Position numbers and translations under genes: made by a program. DNA of 64,000 nucleotides from Chionoecetes opilio (Eukaryota; Arthropoda; Malacostraca; Decapoda; Majidae), in NCBI GenBank assembly GCA_016584305.1, contig JACEEZ010015314.1, forward strand, positions 321,238-385,237, read 5' to 3'. The notes beneath the pieces are model-generated. The model saw only the letters and a list, made by a program, of their open reading frames with translations. It did no database searches and was not told the origin of the DNA. Positions 39,310-50,465 of the stretch are shown here, piece by piece; positions within the stretch are counted from its first letter, which is position 1; each line of letters begins with the position of its first letter.

Positions 39310-41084
39310 TTACTTCCTCGAAACAAATTGTTCTATAAATTCCAGTTGGTCGGCTTCCGTGCGGCGCAGTGACTCGTACTGCACTCGCAGGCGCTCCAGC
39401 TCCAGCTTCTTCTCTCCTATCAGGGCCTAGTGGAGAAGGCAGTAGTGGTGTCAATGTATGATAATAGAATAAGAAAATAAGGAAGCTACACTAAGGCCGT
39501 GAGACCTACACATGATAGTTCCTGTTACTTAATGCTACCTACATCCACCTTTCATCCCCAATCCCCATCCATGAAATTGTCCAGCAAGGAGTTGTGAAGA
39601 TTGATTGATTGATTTAATGCTAAAAAGGGGGAAATGTGCCAGCCATCAGAGGTCATATGGCACTGTGGCAAAGCATAACAAAGGGAGGAGTTAGAGAGAC
39701 AGAGTGAAACTGAGGATGGTGAAAGGAACGGGATGTTACAGCAGGATGGTTAAATCAAATGGAGGATGAGTAATTGTTGGAGGAAGGAGATTGTAAATGC
39801 CTATTGAAGAAAACAGTAGTGCTATCAATGTATGATAATAATAGAATATATACTAGACTCCTCAGGTTGCTATCAGTGCTTAGGGGAAAAATGTTATTAT
39901 ACTGGATTCTCAATGAAGTAGAGAGATAATATTTTTGGGATGTTTAAATTTTGTCAGATTTTTTGTATTGCATCTAAACTTGACTTTGTACTGAGCAAGA
40001 ACCCCCTCCTTGCTACCCACCATGAGCTGCTGTTCCTTGGCCTCGCGCTGCTTGCTCATGCTCTTGATCAAGTTCCTCGCCCCGATGGCTCGCATCTTCT
40101 CGGACTCGACGGTTTCACTCAGGGTGTCGGCGACTTGGATGAAATGGTCGGCGCGTTCATGAAATTCCCGAATCTCTGAAAGGAAGAGAGAAAAGATAAA
40201 TAAGGATAGTTTATTTTGTGTTAACCAGTGTATATATATCAAGTGTTAACCCCTTCACGCCCAGATCTTTCCTTTGCTATAAAAAAAATAGTCTGTTGTC
40301 AACCATAAAATTAAGAAAAGTAACTTAATATACCAAATTAATTAGTGGACAAGGATACTAAACAGGTCATAGCTATAAAATATTGCTTAGATTGACTTCA
40401 AAATTGTCTAATGGTACCCAAATTACAATGGAAATTACGTTCTGGGTCTCAAATGGTTAAGCTAGTCAGTTATCAGAAGTGGAATATAGAAGCTTTACAA
40501 TCATTACCGGCCTAAGCAGACTGTCTCACTAGATTGCAATTTAGCCAAGTAGTTACTTCCTACAAGAAGGGCTTTAATGCTAACACAAACATTCATAATA
40601 CATAATCTGTCATATATACTCTGGTTTTTTTAATGAGGCAAAAAATCCTGACTCCTTGCTGCTTACCCACTGATATTTGATGCCAGGAGAAGGGAATATT
40701 ACGCTTCTTCTAAATTCAGCTGTATTTTATCATAGTTAACCATATTATCAGGTAAACATAGGCCTAACTTTAAGCATGAGACCTTAAGATAGAATGGAAT
40801 ATTTGCCTCATTAAAAAACAGGCTATAGTTTTATACTGAAACACAAAACTGACCACATCATGAGTGAATACAAAGGGAGTGAATTGAATTGAATTGAATT
40901 AATGCTAAAAAGGGAAAATGTGCCAGACAAATACAATGGGAAGTCAGGAAGCTCTTACTGTCCACAAATTCTTTACACTCGTCCTTGAGCTCGGTGGTCT
41001 GCTGTGCCACCTCGGGCTCCAACACGCGCACCTTGTTCAGCTCATCGATGTAAAGCCCCGCCGCGGCCAGGACTCGTCAGCCAT
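39310..41084 (-). CDS. IFT20: Intraflagellar transport protein 20 (IFT20), three coding exons
   Basis: Small coiled-coil subunit of the IFT-B complex that links Golgi-derived vesicles to ciliary transport. Exons in transcript order: 41084-40959, 40175-40021 and 39426-39310 (stop TAA at 39312-39310). Junctions are GT-AG with matching phases. The predicted protein has 132 residues, the length of the animal family. Recognisable blocks are [20 protein letters not shown] and DECKEFVD (exon 1), [20 protein letters not shown] (exon 2) and [15 protein letters not shown] (exon 3). Exon 1 opens MADES, then the conserved [14 protein letters not shown] continues in another frame: one base is missing at about 41065-41070. 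It converges with Dicer-1 and diverges from KCTD10. In decapods sensory cilia are the expected site of action (inference). Confidence 0.92.
39465..39590 (-). mobile_element. CR1-like LINE 3' fragment (family A) in IFT20 intron 2
   Basis: AATAAGGAAGCTACACTAAG, GATAGTTCCTGTTACTTAAT, CTACATCCACCTTTCATCCC: complement of the family A 3' UTR, inserted about 40 bases upstream of IFT20 exon 3 in transcript terms. Confidence 0.8.
39598..39665. mobile_element. Short dispersed repeat (TAATGCTAAAAAGGG)
   Basis: GATTGATTGATTTAATGCTA then AAAAGGGGGAAATGTGCCAG. A second copy is at 40880-40925 (GAATTGAATTAATGCTAAAA, AGGGAAAATGTGCCAG). Both have a short microsatellite head. Family not identified; probably a SINE or LINE end. 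Confidence 0.5.
40246..40460. mobile_element. TTAA-flanked MITE copy 4 (family D), IFT20 intron 1
   Basis: TTAACCCCTTCACGCCCAGA to TCTGGGTCTCAAATGGTTAA. One arm mutated (AAATGG). Confidence 0.85.
40618..40827. mobile_element. TATAGTCTATT MITE (family E), IFT20 intron 1
   Basis: TCTGGTTTTTTTAATGAGGC to GCCTCATTAAAAAACAGGCT ATAG, reverse orientation relative to 34153. Confidence 0.8.
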
Positions 41085-41290
41085 CACGCCCAATGCCTTG
41101 AGGACAGCACTCTTGACTGGCTTGGATCACGCCTTCACTCCCCACCGCACACTTCTCGTTCGCTGCGCTGGGGAGGCAAACACACAGCATTAATAACTGT
41201 TAAAACACTACTATTACACATCCATATTCTGGTTATCTCAGACATTCATTATATTCGATCCATCTCATTGCATTCTCATCTCATTCTCAT

Positions 41291-41527
41291 TACAGTCTAT
41301 TTCTTTAAACAAGGCAAAAATTCCATGTATATAGTCTCCTGGTTAAAATGATGCCTATGTTTACCTGATACTATGGTTATGGTTACCTGTTACTATACTA
41401 TGATACTATGATGAAATACAACTGAAATTAAGAAGAAGCGTAGTATTCCCTTCTCCTGGCATCAAATATCAGTCAGTAAGCAGCAAGGGGGCAGGATTTT
41501 TTGCCTTGTTAAAAGAAATAGACTATA
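41291..41527. mobile_element. TATAGTCTATT MITE (family E)
   Basis: TACAGTCTATTTCTTTAAAC to GCCTTGTTAAAAGAAATAGA CTATA, with a partial internal duplication around TTACTATACTATGATACTAT. Confidence 0.8.
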
Positions 41528-41635
41528 GTTACATCTCAAAACATTCTCATTAGTTACATCTCATTAAATTCTCATCTCATTCTCATTACATTCACATCTC
41601 ATTCTCATTACTCATTACATTCAACACCCGTATTC

Positions 41636-41835
41636 TGGTTCACAAATAGGGTGGTGAATGATTGGCATGGACTCAGTAGACAGGTGGTTAGTGTGGAGTC
41701 ATTAGGGAGCTTTAAAAGGAGGCTGGACAATTTCATGGATGGGGATGAAAGGTGGGTGTAGGTAGTGTTAAGTAACAGGAACTACCACGTGTAGGTCTCC
41801 CAGCCTCTTGTAGCTTCCTTATTTTCTTATGCTCT
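41636..41835 (+). mobile_element. CR1-like LINE 3' fragment (family A)
   Basis: CTGGTTCACAAATAGGGTGG to CTTGTAGCTTCCTTATTTTC, about 200 bp, same truncation region as the copy at 49932. Confidence 0.85.
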
Positions 41836-42092
41836 TACACATCAATACAGTGGGACAAACTGCTGGGACTGTACACCTCTCCTCTCTCTCTCTCTCTCTC
41901 TCCGCTCAACCTCTCGTAAACTCAGAAGACAAGAAATGGGCAATTAAGATGTATGATATATGATTAAGGTAATAAGATTCAGAAAGTGGAGGAAAATTGT
42001 AGGAAAAACTGATTCTCTTCCTTGAACTATCAACGAATAACTCCTCCATTTCTCTCATTCCCTTACAGCCTGGCTTACCAATGGACTAGCAG

Positions 42093-42153
42093 ACTGTCGA
42101 ATGGGCTGGCGACATTAGGACAGGTGGCGACGAAAGTGTTATCTACGGTACAT
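42093..42153. mobile_element. Family G MITE end
   Basis: GCTGGCGACATTAGGACAGG, TGGCGACGAAAGTGTTATCT ACGGTAC is the complement of the segment at 48140-48190. Confidence 0.6.
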
Positions 42154-42234
42154 TTCTCTCATTCCCTTACCATGGACTAGAAGACTGTCCTTGGTGAATG
42201 CCCTGACGGTGTTAAAGGCCAGTGATGTCTGTCC

Positions 42235-42360
42235 TGTCTGCCTAGTCTGCCTATCTGTCTGTCTGTCTGCTTGTCTGTGTTTGCCTATCTGTCTGTCTAT
42301 CTGTCTGCCTATCTGTCTGTCTGCTTGTCTGTCTGTCTGCCTATCTGTCTGTCTGTCAAT
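42235..42360. repeat. CTGT microsatellite
   Basis: Imperfect CTGT/CTAT/CTGC run. A pure GA run is at 42600-42640. Confidence 0.9.
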
Positions 42361-42598
42361 CCCTCCGTATATGACAGACAGCCTCGGACTTGCCTTCCTG
42401 TCGCCTGTCAAGCAATGGAATGTAAACAAACAGTCAAGTAAGAATCTATAGTTTATAGTTTATAATTAATAGGCTTATCTTACCAACATTCCGAGATACA
42501 GGGCCAATTATAATCAAAATACCACGATATACTGTATGTACAATATATTTATTAGATAGCTTTTGCTTTTTTTTTGGTAGAAATATGGAGTTATGAAT

Positions 42599-42642
<44 letters not shown>

Positions 42643-42914
42643 GAATTGCATGGTTTATTGTTGGATGTACAACAAGGGTAGGAGGTCGGTGCCTGCTGGT
42701 CCGGCAGTGTAGATATATAAAAATGAGTTACAAGTTATGGGTATCAGGTCTTCCACTGAGGAGTACACTTATATCCATGCATACAGTCAATGACACACAC
42801 ACACACCATCACCACCTTGGGGCAAATTTAGGGTACTCTCGTAGGATGTCAGCGAGTGTAGGCATGGTGATTGAAAAACCAGCATGCTATAGGCGGCTCA
42901 TATAGGATATAGAA

Positions 42915-43600
42915 AAGGGAGAAAAAGGCCAAAAAAAAGGAAGAGAAAGAGGGAGAAAAAGGCCCCATAGGATATATACAAGGGGTACTATATTAGGGGT
43001 ACTCCGTAGTGTAGGGTAGCACGCTCGGTTCACAACAGAGAAGTCCCGGGCTCGATCCCCGGGCGGAGCGGAAACAGTTGGGCTGTTTCCTTAAAACCCA
43101 AGCCCCTGTCCACCCAGCAGTGAATGGGTACCGGGTGTTAGCCGGGGGTTTGTAACCCGCCTCCCGGGGTGCTGGCTTCGGCCAACACTATAAGCACTAG
43201 CAGACAGCACTCTCTAGGGGTAGTCTGAGAGAGAGCTGTCTGGTTACAGTGGAGATCCATCTCAGCTGCATCAATAATTGACGAAATTCTTCAAACATCA
43301 ACAAACATCAAACATCAAGGGAGAAAAAGGCCCCATAGGATATATAAGAGGGATAAAAAGGCCACAAGAAGAGTAAGAGGAGGAGGGAGGTGCAGAAAAG
43401 GCCCCCTAGGATATATACAGGGGAGAAAAAGGCCCCATAGGATATATAAAAGGGATAAAAAGGCCACAAGAAGAGGAAGAGGAGGAGGGAGGTGCAGAAA
43501 AAGGCCCCATAGGATATATGCAAGGGAGAAAAGGCCCCATAGGATTATTCAAGGGAGAAAAAGGTCCCATAGGATATATAAAAGGCCACAAGAAGAGGAA
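42915..43600. repeat. Tandem GGGAGAAAAAGGCCCCATAG repeats, split by a SINE
   Basis: Units of GGGAGAAAAAGGCCCCATAG GATATATA, alternating with AAAAGGCCACAAGAAGAGGA AGAGGAGGAGGGAGGTG (about 120-bp higher-order unit at 43320-43600). The left end at 42915-42990 is separated from the rest by the SINE at 42998-43318. Confidence 0.85.
42998..43318 (+). mobile_element. tRNA-derived SINE
   Basis: A tRNA-like head: GTGTAGGGTAGCACGCTCGG resembles box A and surroundings, and GGGCTCGATCCCCGGGCGG resembles box B and the T arm. It is followed by a conserved-looking body (GTCCACCCAGCAGTGAATGG, GGGGGTTTGTAACCCGCCTC) and a tail of ATCAAAC repeats. Inserted in a tandem array. Family name not assigned. Confidence 0.75.
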
Positions 43601-43631
43601 GAGGAGGAGGGAGGTGGAGGAGGAGGACAAG

Positions 43632-43699
43632 ATGGTCGCCAAGTACAGGGCAGAGCGCGTCACCTCCCACCTATCAGACTCAAACCAATATTTTCGGGT
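43632..43699 (+). other. Possible short first exon (unassigned)
   Basis: ATG at 43632 opens MVAKYRAERVTSHLSDSNQY followed by FR and a good donor (CGG|GTGAGT). Sense codons precede it only through the repeat. It is not part of IFT20, and the sequence does not match the N-terminus of KCTD10. It could be a 5' exon of an unrecognised transcript or chance. Confidence 0.25.
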
Positions 43700-44584
43700 G
43701 AGTTACTCCTGTATTCACCCTTCCACACGACTCGCAGGATAGTACAGTAGTTCTAGTAGTACATGAGGCTAGTAAACCATCTTGAAACACTCGGGAATAT
43801 GTAGAAATTGTTAAAAAGCGGCGATTGAAAAAATGGCAGTAGGAAAATGGGGCTATCTGGCATCGAGTTGGTCTATTATTTTATCGTTTTTTTAGTAGTT
43901 TCGGTATTCGTGGGGCGATGTGGGTTTGTGTGAAGGTGTAGTGGGCTGTTATCTCTCTTATGGGTAAGGGTAGTATGGGTTATGGGTTCAGGATAACAGA
44001 AAAATAGCAAAAAAGCGGCGATTCGATTGAGTAAAATGGCAGTAGCGATTGTGCCTGTGGCGTTTAGACAACCAAGTTTTTTTTTTATTTCCATGTTTAT
44101 TGGCGTTTCTGTTTAGGCGAGGCAAGTGTGCGTTAGTGTGAGGTTAGGGTGTGTGTGTGTGCGTGGTGTGTGTGTGTGTGGGGTGTGAGGGGGCTAGGGT
44201 GTGTGTATGAGGTGAAAAATGGTTGTTCCTCGTAAAACAGGGATGGGTGGGTGGGGAGGAGCCTTCTACTTTCCTATCCTTTCTCTCTTATTACCTAGTG
44301 TAGTGTATAGTTAAATCAAAACAGCCATGTCAGGATCTAAGAAGGACCTGTTGCTGTTTGCGGTTCCTGGGGCGTCCTTTGTAATCCTTTGTAATCTCGA
44401 CATCGATCACTGTAATGGTGGACGCGAAGTGGCGAACCCTCTGTTTTAACACCACGTCGCCTGCCTCAACCACTCCGCCAAGCCTAAATAACTACCTATA
44501 GACTACTGTACAGGTGTGTGTGGGTTCATTACGCCCGTGGTTAGCTGTAGTGTGAGTATTGCGTGTGTTAATAAGAGGTGTGAG

Positions 44585-45090
44585 AGGAGACAAAGCCGAG
44601 GGAGTGAGGGAGTGAGTCAGCCTGCAATTATTTCACCACCGAGTGTCTCCTTCCCTTCCTGCTGTCACGTCTTATGGGCTTAGTAGTAGTAGTTGTAGTA
44701 GTGGTAGTAGTAGTAGTAATTGTTGTTGTAGTAGTAGTAGTAGTAGAGTGTGTGAGTCAGCCCGTGCCCGTGAGTATTTCAACCTTCACTCCCTTCCCTT
44801 CCCTGCCCGCTGTCATGTTATTAGTGTGGCCCTTTGGAGTCAGTTGTAGTAGTAGTGGTAGTAGTAGTTGTTGTTGTAGTAGTGGTGGTAGTGGTAGTAG
44901 TGGTAGTAGTAGAGTGAGTCAGCCTGCAATTATTTCACCTCACTCCTTCCCTTCCCTTCCCGCTGTCATGTTATTAGTGTGGCCCTTGGGAGGCTGTTGT
45001 AGTAGTAGTGGTAGTGGTAGTTATTTAATATGGTGCCCTTTGGAGTCAGTTGTAGTAGTTGTTGTAGTGATAGTAGTAGTGCCCCACCTG
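44585..45090. repeat. Tandem unit of about 175 bp with GTA-rich part, three copies
   Basis: GAGTCAGCCTGCAATTATTT CACC, CTTCCCTTCCCGCTGTCATG, TTATTAGTGTGGCCCTT and a GTAGTAGTAGTGGTAG run, repeated with decay. Confidence 0.8.
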
Positions 45091-45192
45091 CCCTTTTTGG
45101 TAATTATGGAGGAGAGTTTCACGTTCGTTTTCAGGGACACCAACTACTTTTTCTTGTCCTACAATAGGTGCTTGTTCTACCCATTTTTCTGT

Positions 45193-45690
45193 TAGGTGTG
45201 GTGTGTGTGGTAAAGCGAGAGAGGCTAAGAGTGAGGTGTTAGCCCCCCAGTGTGTGTGTGTGTGTGCAGGTGTATACAAAGAGACAGACACCGTAGTGAC
45301 AGTTGTGGTGTGTGTGGTAAAGCGAGAGAGGCTAAGAGTGAGGTGTTAGCCCCCCAGTGTGTGTGTGTGTGTGTGCAGGTGTATACAAAGAGACAGACAC
45401 CGTAGTGACAGTTGTGGTGTGTGTGGTAAAGCGAGAGAGGCTAAGAGTGAGGTGTTAGCCCCCCAGTGTGTGTGTGTGTGTGTGCAGGTGTATACAAAGA
45501 GACAGACACCGTAGTGACAGTTGTGGTGTGTGTGGTAAAGCGAGAGAGGCTAACAGTGAGGTGTTAGCCCCCCAGTGTGTGTGTGTGTGCAGGTGTATAC
45601 AAAGAGACAGACACCGTAGTGACAGGTGTGGTGTGTGTGGTAAAGCGAGAGAGGCTAACAGTGAGGTGTTAGCCCCCCAGTGTGTGTGTC
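45193..45690. repeat. About 115-bp minisatellite, 4.3 copies
   Basis: Nearly identical copies of GTGTGGTAAAGCGAGAGAGG, TGAGGTGTTAGCCCCCCAGT, a GT run and AGACAGACACCGTAGTGACA. The following 45700-45835 contains TAGGTTCGAGTCCCG on the complement (box B-like), possibly a SINE head. Confidence 0.92.
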
Positions 45691-45839
45691 TGACCTAAAG
45701 AGCGAACGCGCAGTTCTCGTCCACTATAACGGCGTCAGCCCCGTACCGCCACGGGTACGGCGCGGGCCACAGTGGTCCATAGAAGCTAATCTCTGGCACG
45801 CGGGACTCGAACCTAGGATCAGCGCATCAAGGTATACCC

Positions 45840-47100
45840 TGGGTACGTCTCTGTAGTATTCAGCGGGAGACACTTGGCGAAAACACGTCAAAATATACCA
45901 TTTACCGGATCAAAATAAGGTCAGTCCTTTATTTCGGGGAGAATATTACGGTGAAAGGCTAATATGGCGGCAATGTATTATCGTCCACCCTATATTTATC
46001 AATAACAATACTCTTATTGTCACTAATATGCCATAAATAAGGTATTTAAGGGTAAATCTCGCCTTATTTCCCATTAAATAAGGCCGCCCAGTTGGAACAT
46101 AGTTCCTGAACGCTGATTGGCTGAGGAATGTAGCCAGGCCTCTGATTGGCTGTCAATGTAGCGAGGCCTCTGATTGGCCCTTGGGCTCCCGCCATGTTAC
46201 GAGGTGCCAAGTACGCATTTGAAAACGAATAGTCACTTTTTTATTCGTGCACCGATATAGGAACCCCCATAGGATATGAAAACCCCAGTTCTATGTATGA
46301 CTTTCCATACAAAGGCTCTGAGTTTAAGGCCTTCGTAAAAGAAATATGACTCAATCAGTTAGTAACACCGTAGCTATTACTGATATTTTGTTGATAATAC
46401 TTTTTTTACACTAAATATAGGTTTTTTTTTGTGGGTTTTAATATATTTCGATATTTCCGCATCGCTTTATGTAGTAATCACGCGCCTGGTGGCTGTATTT
46501 TGTTTATTTATTTTAATGGGTTTTTGTTTACACTTTACCGTCTATCTTATTCTTCCTTGTAAATGAGCGGTGAGGTTATTTGTGTGTGATTAGCTGTGCC
46601 TACAGGCGCAGTGTGTTTGTGTGTGTTTATGGGACGTGTTTTTCACGTGTTTACTGAAGGAATACACATGACTCAGTGGTTTAAAGGGTCAAATTATCGA
46701 AAAAAGAAAAGATGTTTAGCTCCGGGTTTTTCAACACTGAACGAGGATCTGTTCTGTTTATAAGATACCACATCATATAGTATTTACCCATATTTTATCA
46801 CGAATTATAGAACCTTCGGAAAAAAAGTCGATCTGTGTTGGGGGAAATTTCGAGTTTTTTTCGGGCATATTTTGATACCCAATTTTCATTAATTCTTCGT
46901 TATTTCATTGTTTTTTTTTAGGCTTATTGATTCCTATTTATCATTATTTTACTTAATGCGTGTTGCTTTATTCATTACTTGATGTATTTGATTATAAAAG
47001 GGAAAGGTTGTAGCCTCGAGTTAGATGTAAAGATAAAGGGAGGGGCTCTGATTGATGACGTCACAGCTCCGGCTCTTGATGACGTCCACTGCGGCCATAT
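45840..47100. other. Unassigned region between IFT20 and KCTD10
   Basis: No coding exon recognised. Two TGATTGGCTG words (46116, 46142) and GCTCTGATTGATGACGTCAC, TTGATGACGTCCACTGCGGC (47045-47095; TGACGTCA is a CRE-type palindrome) suggest possible promoter sequence. The assignment is not supported further. Confidence 0.35.
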
Positions 47101-47114
47101 TGGCTAGTTATCCT

Positions 47115-47945
47115 TATTCTTAAATTTTACCTAAATTTACGGCTTCCCGTGCAATTTTCCCAAGGCTATTTAAGGGGTAAAAAAGGGGTGTGGGGCTGTA
47201 TTGCATGATATTACCCATTGACAAAGACATATATCACGATAAAAAGGTAAAAACTGGGTATTTCTGGCTTCACTTATCTTATTTCTCTTGTTTTCTTCTG
47301 CTTCTTACCTCAATTTACGGGTTTTCCCTTGCAATATTCAAGGGTCTTTTAAAGGGGGAAGAAAGGGTGTGGGGCTGTATTGCATGATATTACCCATTGA
47401 CAAAGACAATATGCACGTAAATAGGTAAAAATGGGTATTTCTGGGTTCACTTATCTTATTTTCTTTTTTTTGCTTCTTACCTCAATTTACGGGGTTCCCC
47501 TTGCAATATTCAAGGCTTTTAACGGGTAAGAAAGTGTGTGGCGCTGTATTGCTGATATAACACCAAGCAGAGGCAATATATGCACGCTAAATGGGTAAAA
47601 ATGGGGTATTTCTGGCTTCACTTATCTTTTTTTCTTCTGCTTTACCTCAATTATGGTTTTCCCATGCAATATTCAAGGCTATGTAAGGGTAGTAGGGTGT
47701 GGGACTGTATTGCATGATATAAACACAAGCAAGGCAATATATCACGCTAATGGGTAAAATGGGTAAATTTGCTTCACTTATCTTATTTTCTCTGCTTTTT
47801 AATCAATTTATGGGTTCCCATGCAAATTTAAGGCTATGTAAGTAAGTGGGTGTGGGGCTGTATTGCATGATATACACCCAAGCAAAGGAAATATATGCAC
47901 GCTAAGGTAAAAATGGGGTATTTCCGTCAAACTTTCCTATTATAA
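47115..47945. repeat. Decaying tandem array of about 200-bp units
   Basis: Four to five copies of a unit containing GGGTGTGGGGCTGTATTGCA TGATAT, CAAGCAAAGGCAATATATGC-like and GGTATTTCTGGCTTCACTTA TCTTATTT. Copies differ by many small deletions, unlike the other arrays here. Confidence 0.85.
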
Positions 47946-48139
47946 AAAAAGCCTTTTATTTATATCTATAGTTCTGATGTGTTTGTGTCCCCACTAATGC
48001 TTCTTGGTCTAAAACACCCCTTTTTTTTTATAAGGGGGGGAGGGGTAGTGCAAAAAACTAGGGGGGAAGGGGGGCTAAGAGAGTATGGAAGTATTATTAA
48101 TATTGTACCATATAAACTATGGTAGCATGAAGTAGTAGA

Positions 48140-48255
48140 CTACGTACCGTAGATAACACTTTAGTCGCCACCTGCCCTAATGTCGCCAGACGCCATATAT
48201 TACAAATTATAGCATCACTACTGATTTTCATGTGCCACTGAAGATGATACACAGG
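48140..48255. mobile_element. Family G MITE, left half
   Basis: GTACCGTAGATAACACTTTA, GTCGCCACCTGCCCTAATGT CGCCAGACGCCATATATTAC, ATTATAGCATCACTACTGAT. Matches one arm of 21150-21362. Confidence 0.65.
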
Positions 48256-48611
48256 AGTTTATATCATGACTGTATAATCTACCCTGTTCCAGCGTTGTTT
48301 TATGCCTTGTATCTGCAAGTATATATGGTTTCAAATTTCGCAACTCGTTTTCTTTGGGCGACGACGACGGCGGGAGGACACTCAGAACATAAACACTAAA
48401 TGGCGACCTTAGTGTAGCCCGTTATCAACATAGCCACTCGGTTTTATCTTTGTAATTTGTTCGGTATTATTTTACACTAGGACCGAAATTCCCTACACAA
48501 TTGGGCGTGTGGTTTCTGTTTATCCAGCGACACCCTCAGGGGGAGTCTCGCAGCCAGCTGGTCGTCCCGCCCTCGCCACTACGGGGGGGGAGAAGGGAGG
48601 GTGAGAACATA

Positions 48612-48730
48612 ACACAAGAAACATAGGAAAATAAGGAAGCTACAAGAGGCCGTGAGACCTACACGTGATAGTTCCTGTTAGTTAACACTACCCACATCTA
48701 CCTTTCATCCCCATCCATAAATTTATCCAA
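48612..48730 (-). mobile_element. CR1-like LINE 3' fragment (family A)
   Basis: GGAAAATAAGGAAGCTACAA GAGGCC to CCATCCATAAATTTATCC. Complement strand. A smaller piece is at 48975-49000. Confidence 0.8.
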
Positions 48731-48839
48731 GACTCCAGAATTTTACCGTATTATCGTCCCATCTATATTTACTATTTACGGTGATACACAGGCGACAGGT
48801 GTGTAGCGAGGCCGTACAGGATGTAGTGACGAATACACG

Positions 48840-49520
48840 ACCTTTCGAGCGGAGGACGATTCGAGCGAACGACATTACGAACGGAGGACCATTCGGAGGA
48901 CCCAATTGTGTGTGTGTGTGTGTGTGTTGCGTATGCGTGCAGGTGTGTGTGTTGCGTGTGTGTGTGCATGCAGAGGAAGCTACACGAGGCTGTGAGACCT
49001 AGGGAAGGGGTGGAAGGGGATAACACCTGGGGAACCTGACCTGACCACACGTCTCTCTACCTGGAATGTCCTGACGGCAGTATTTATAGAAACAGGACGC
49101 CTAGCTGTTACGCCTTTGTGTGTGTGTGTGTGTGTTTGTGTGAACGTTGATTAAAATATAAAGTGAGTGCATTATAACATAAAACGCAGAGGCAGTTGCA
49201 GCATCCTCCTCACTCACAGACATTCTGAGAACAACAGTTACTGAAGTCTGGACAGGAAACAGTTGGGAAACATAGTTTCCAAACAAAGTTTCCATCAATA
49301 CTACGGCAGTGAGAAGCAGGACAAGGTTTGTGGGGCGGGGATCCCCACACACATGTCAACAATAATTAATTTCCGACAAAAACGAGTGTCAGATTCCTTC
49401 AATACACATCCAAACTATTCAGGAAAACTTAAGTTCGAAATCGTTGAAAACCCACTACCGAAATTTTACTGAAAATGTATTCGCTCGAATGGTCCTCCGC
49501 TCGAAAAATTATTCGCTCGA
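48840..49520. other. Unassigned sequence with TTCGAGCGGA motifs
   Basis: GACCTTTCGAGCGGAGGACG, ATTCGAGCGAACGAC and GAACGGAGGACCATTCGGAG at 48840-48900 are mirrored by ATTCGCTCGAATGGTCCTCC GCTCGAAA at 49480-49520. The pair behaves as widely spaced inverted repeats (about 650 bp apart), possibly the ends of one element. No gene seen. Confidence 0.45.
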
Positions 49521-49931
49521 ATGGTCCAGACACCGTTGCAATGGGCACAAATACAGTGTTGTGTCGTACAAATACACACCTTGGATATACATGCAATTAT
49601 TTTTTTTTATATTATGCAGTTTGTTTATTTAATGTGTCGCTCTTTGGAATCCGTTGCCTTAGCCGCCACCGAGGACATGAGTGGCTATACGTACATGGGT
49701 GAAATAGGCACAAATTAAGTGATGCTTCGTACAAATACTCCCCCAGATATACAAAGTTATTATCCTACGTGTGATCAAAGCTTGAATCACACACATAAAC
49801 ATTGCATCATCTTGACTGTACTTAAATATTAGAATTGGTTTTTGCTGCGTTCGAGCTCTGCTATTTTACTTGTTTTATTATAATTGCAATGTTGTGGTCA
49901 ATATATTTACTTCCTTCCTTCCACAAAAAAC

Positions 49932-50125
49932 TGGTTCACAAATAGGGTGGTGAATGATTGGCATGGACTCAGTAGACAGGTAGTTAGTGCAGAGTCATTA
50001 GGGAGCTTTAAAAGGAGGCTGGATAATTTCATGGATGGGGATGAAAGGTGGATGTAGGTAGTGTTAGGTAACAGGAACTACCACGTGTAGGTCTCACGGC
50101 CTCTTGTAGCTTCCTTGTTTTCTTT
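49932..50125 (+). mobile_element. CR1-like LINE 3' fragment (family A)
   Basis: CTGGTTCACAAATAGGGTGG to CTCTTGTAGCTTCCTTGTTT TC. A reversed family B piece follows (TGCCTGTATGCCTCCGGGTG, 50140-50180) and another at 50270-50335. Confidence 0.85.
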
Positions 50126-50465
50126 TTCTTGGTGCTTTTTTGCCTGTATGCCTCCGGGTGATATTAAAATTATTATTATCATTATTATTATTATAGAGGT
50201 ATACGTATAGCTATTATCAATTATTTGCTTCAGTACTTAGGTTCATTCCCTCGTCTATATATTATGTTGTTGTTTTTCTTGTATGCCTTCGGGTGAGAAT
50301 TAAATTATTATTATTATTATTATTATTATTATGTTCTTATGATGTATTGTGGTGTGTTTCAGGTGTGTGGCGAGCAGGTGTGGTGTGGTGGTGGCCGGGG
50401 TGGAGGCCGTGACCCTGGAGTCAACACGCACAGTGGTGGTGGCGCCACCCTCACCCACCTCACAG

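Noticed and set aside
43010..43075. Genuine tRNA gene
   Set aside because: The tRNA-like part is followed by a SINE body and ATCAAAC-type tail, and the stems are imperfect.
45780..45835. Genuine tRNA gene on the complement (TAGGTTCGAGTCCCG)
   Set aside because: Only a box B-like half is present; no matching acceptor stem or anticodon arm could be drawn. More likely a SINE remnant.
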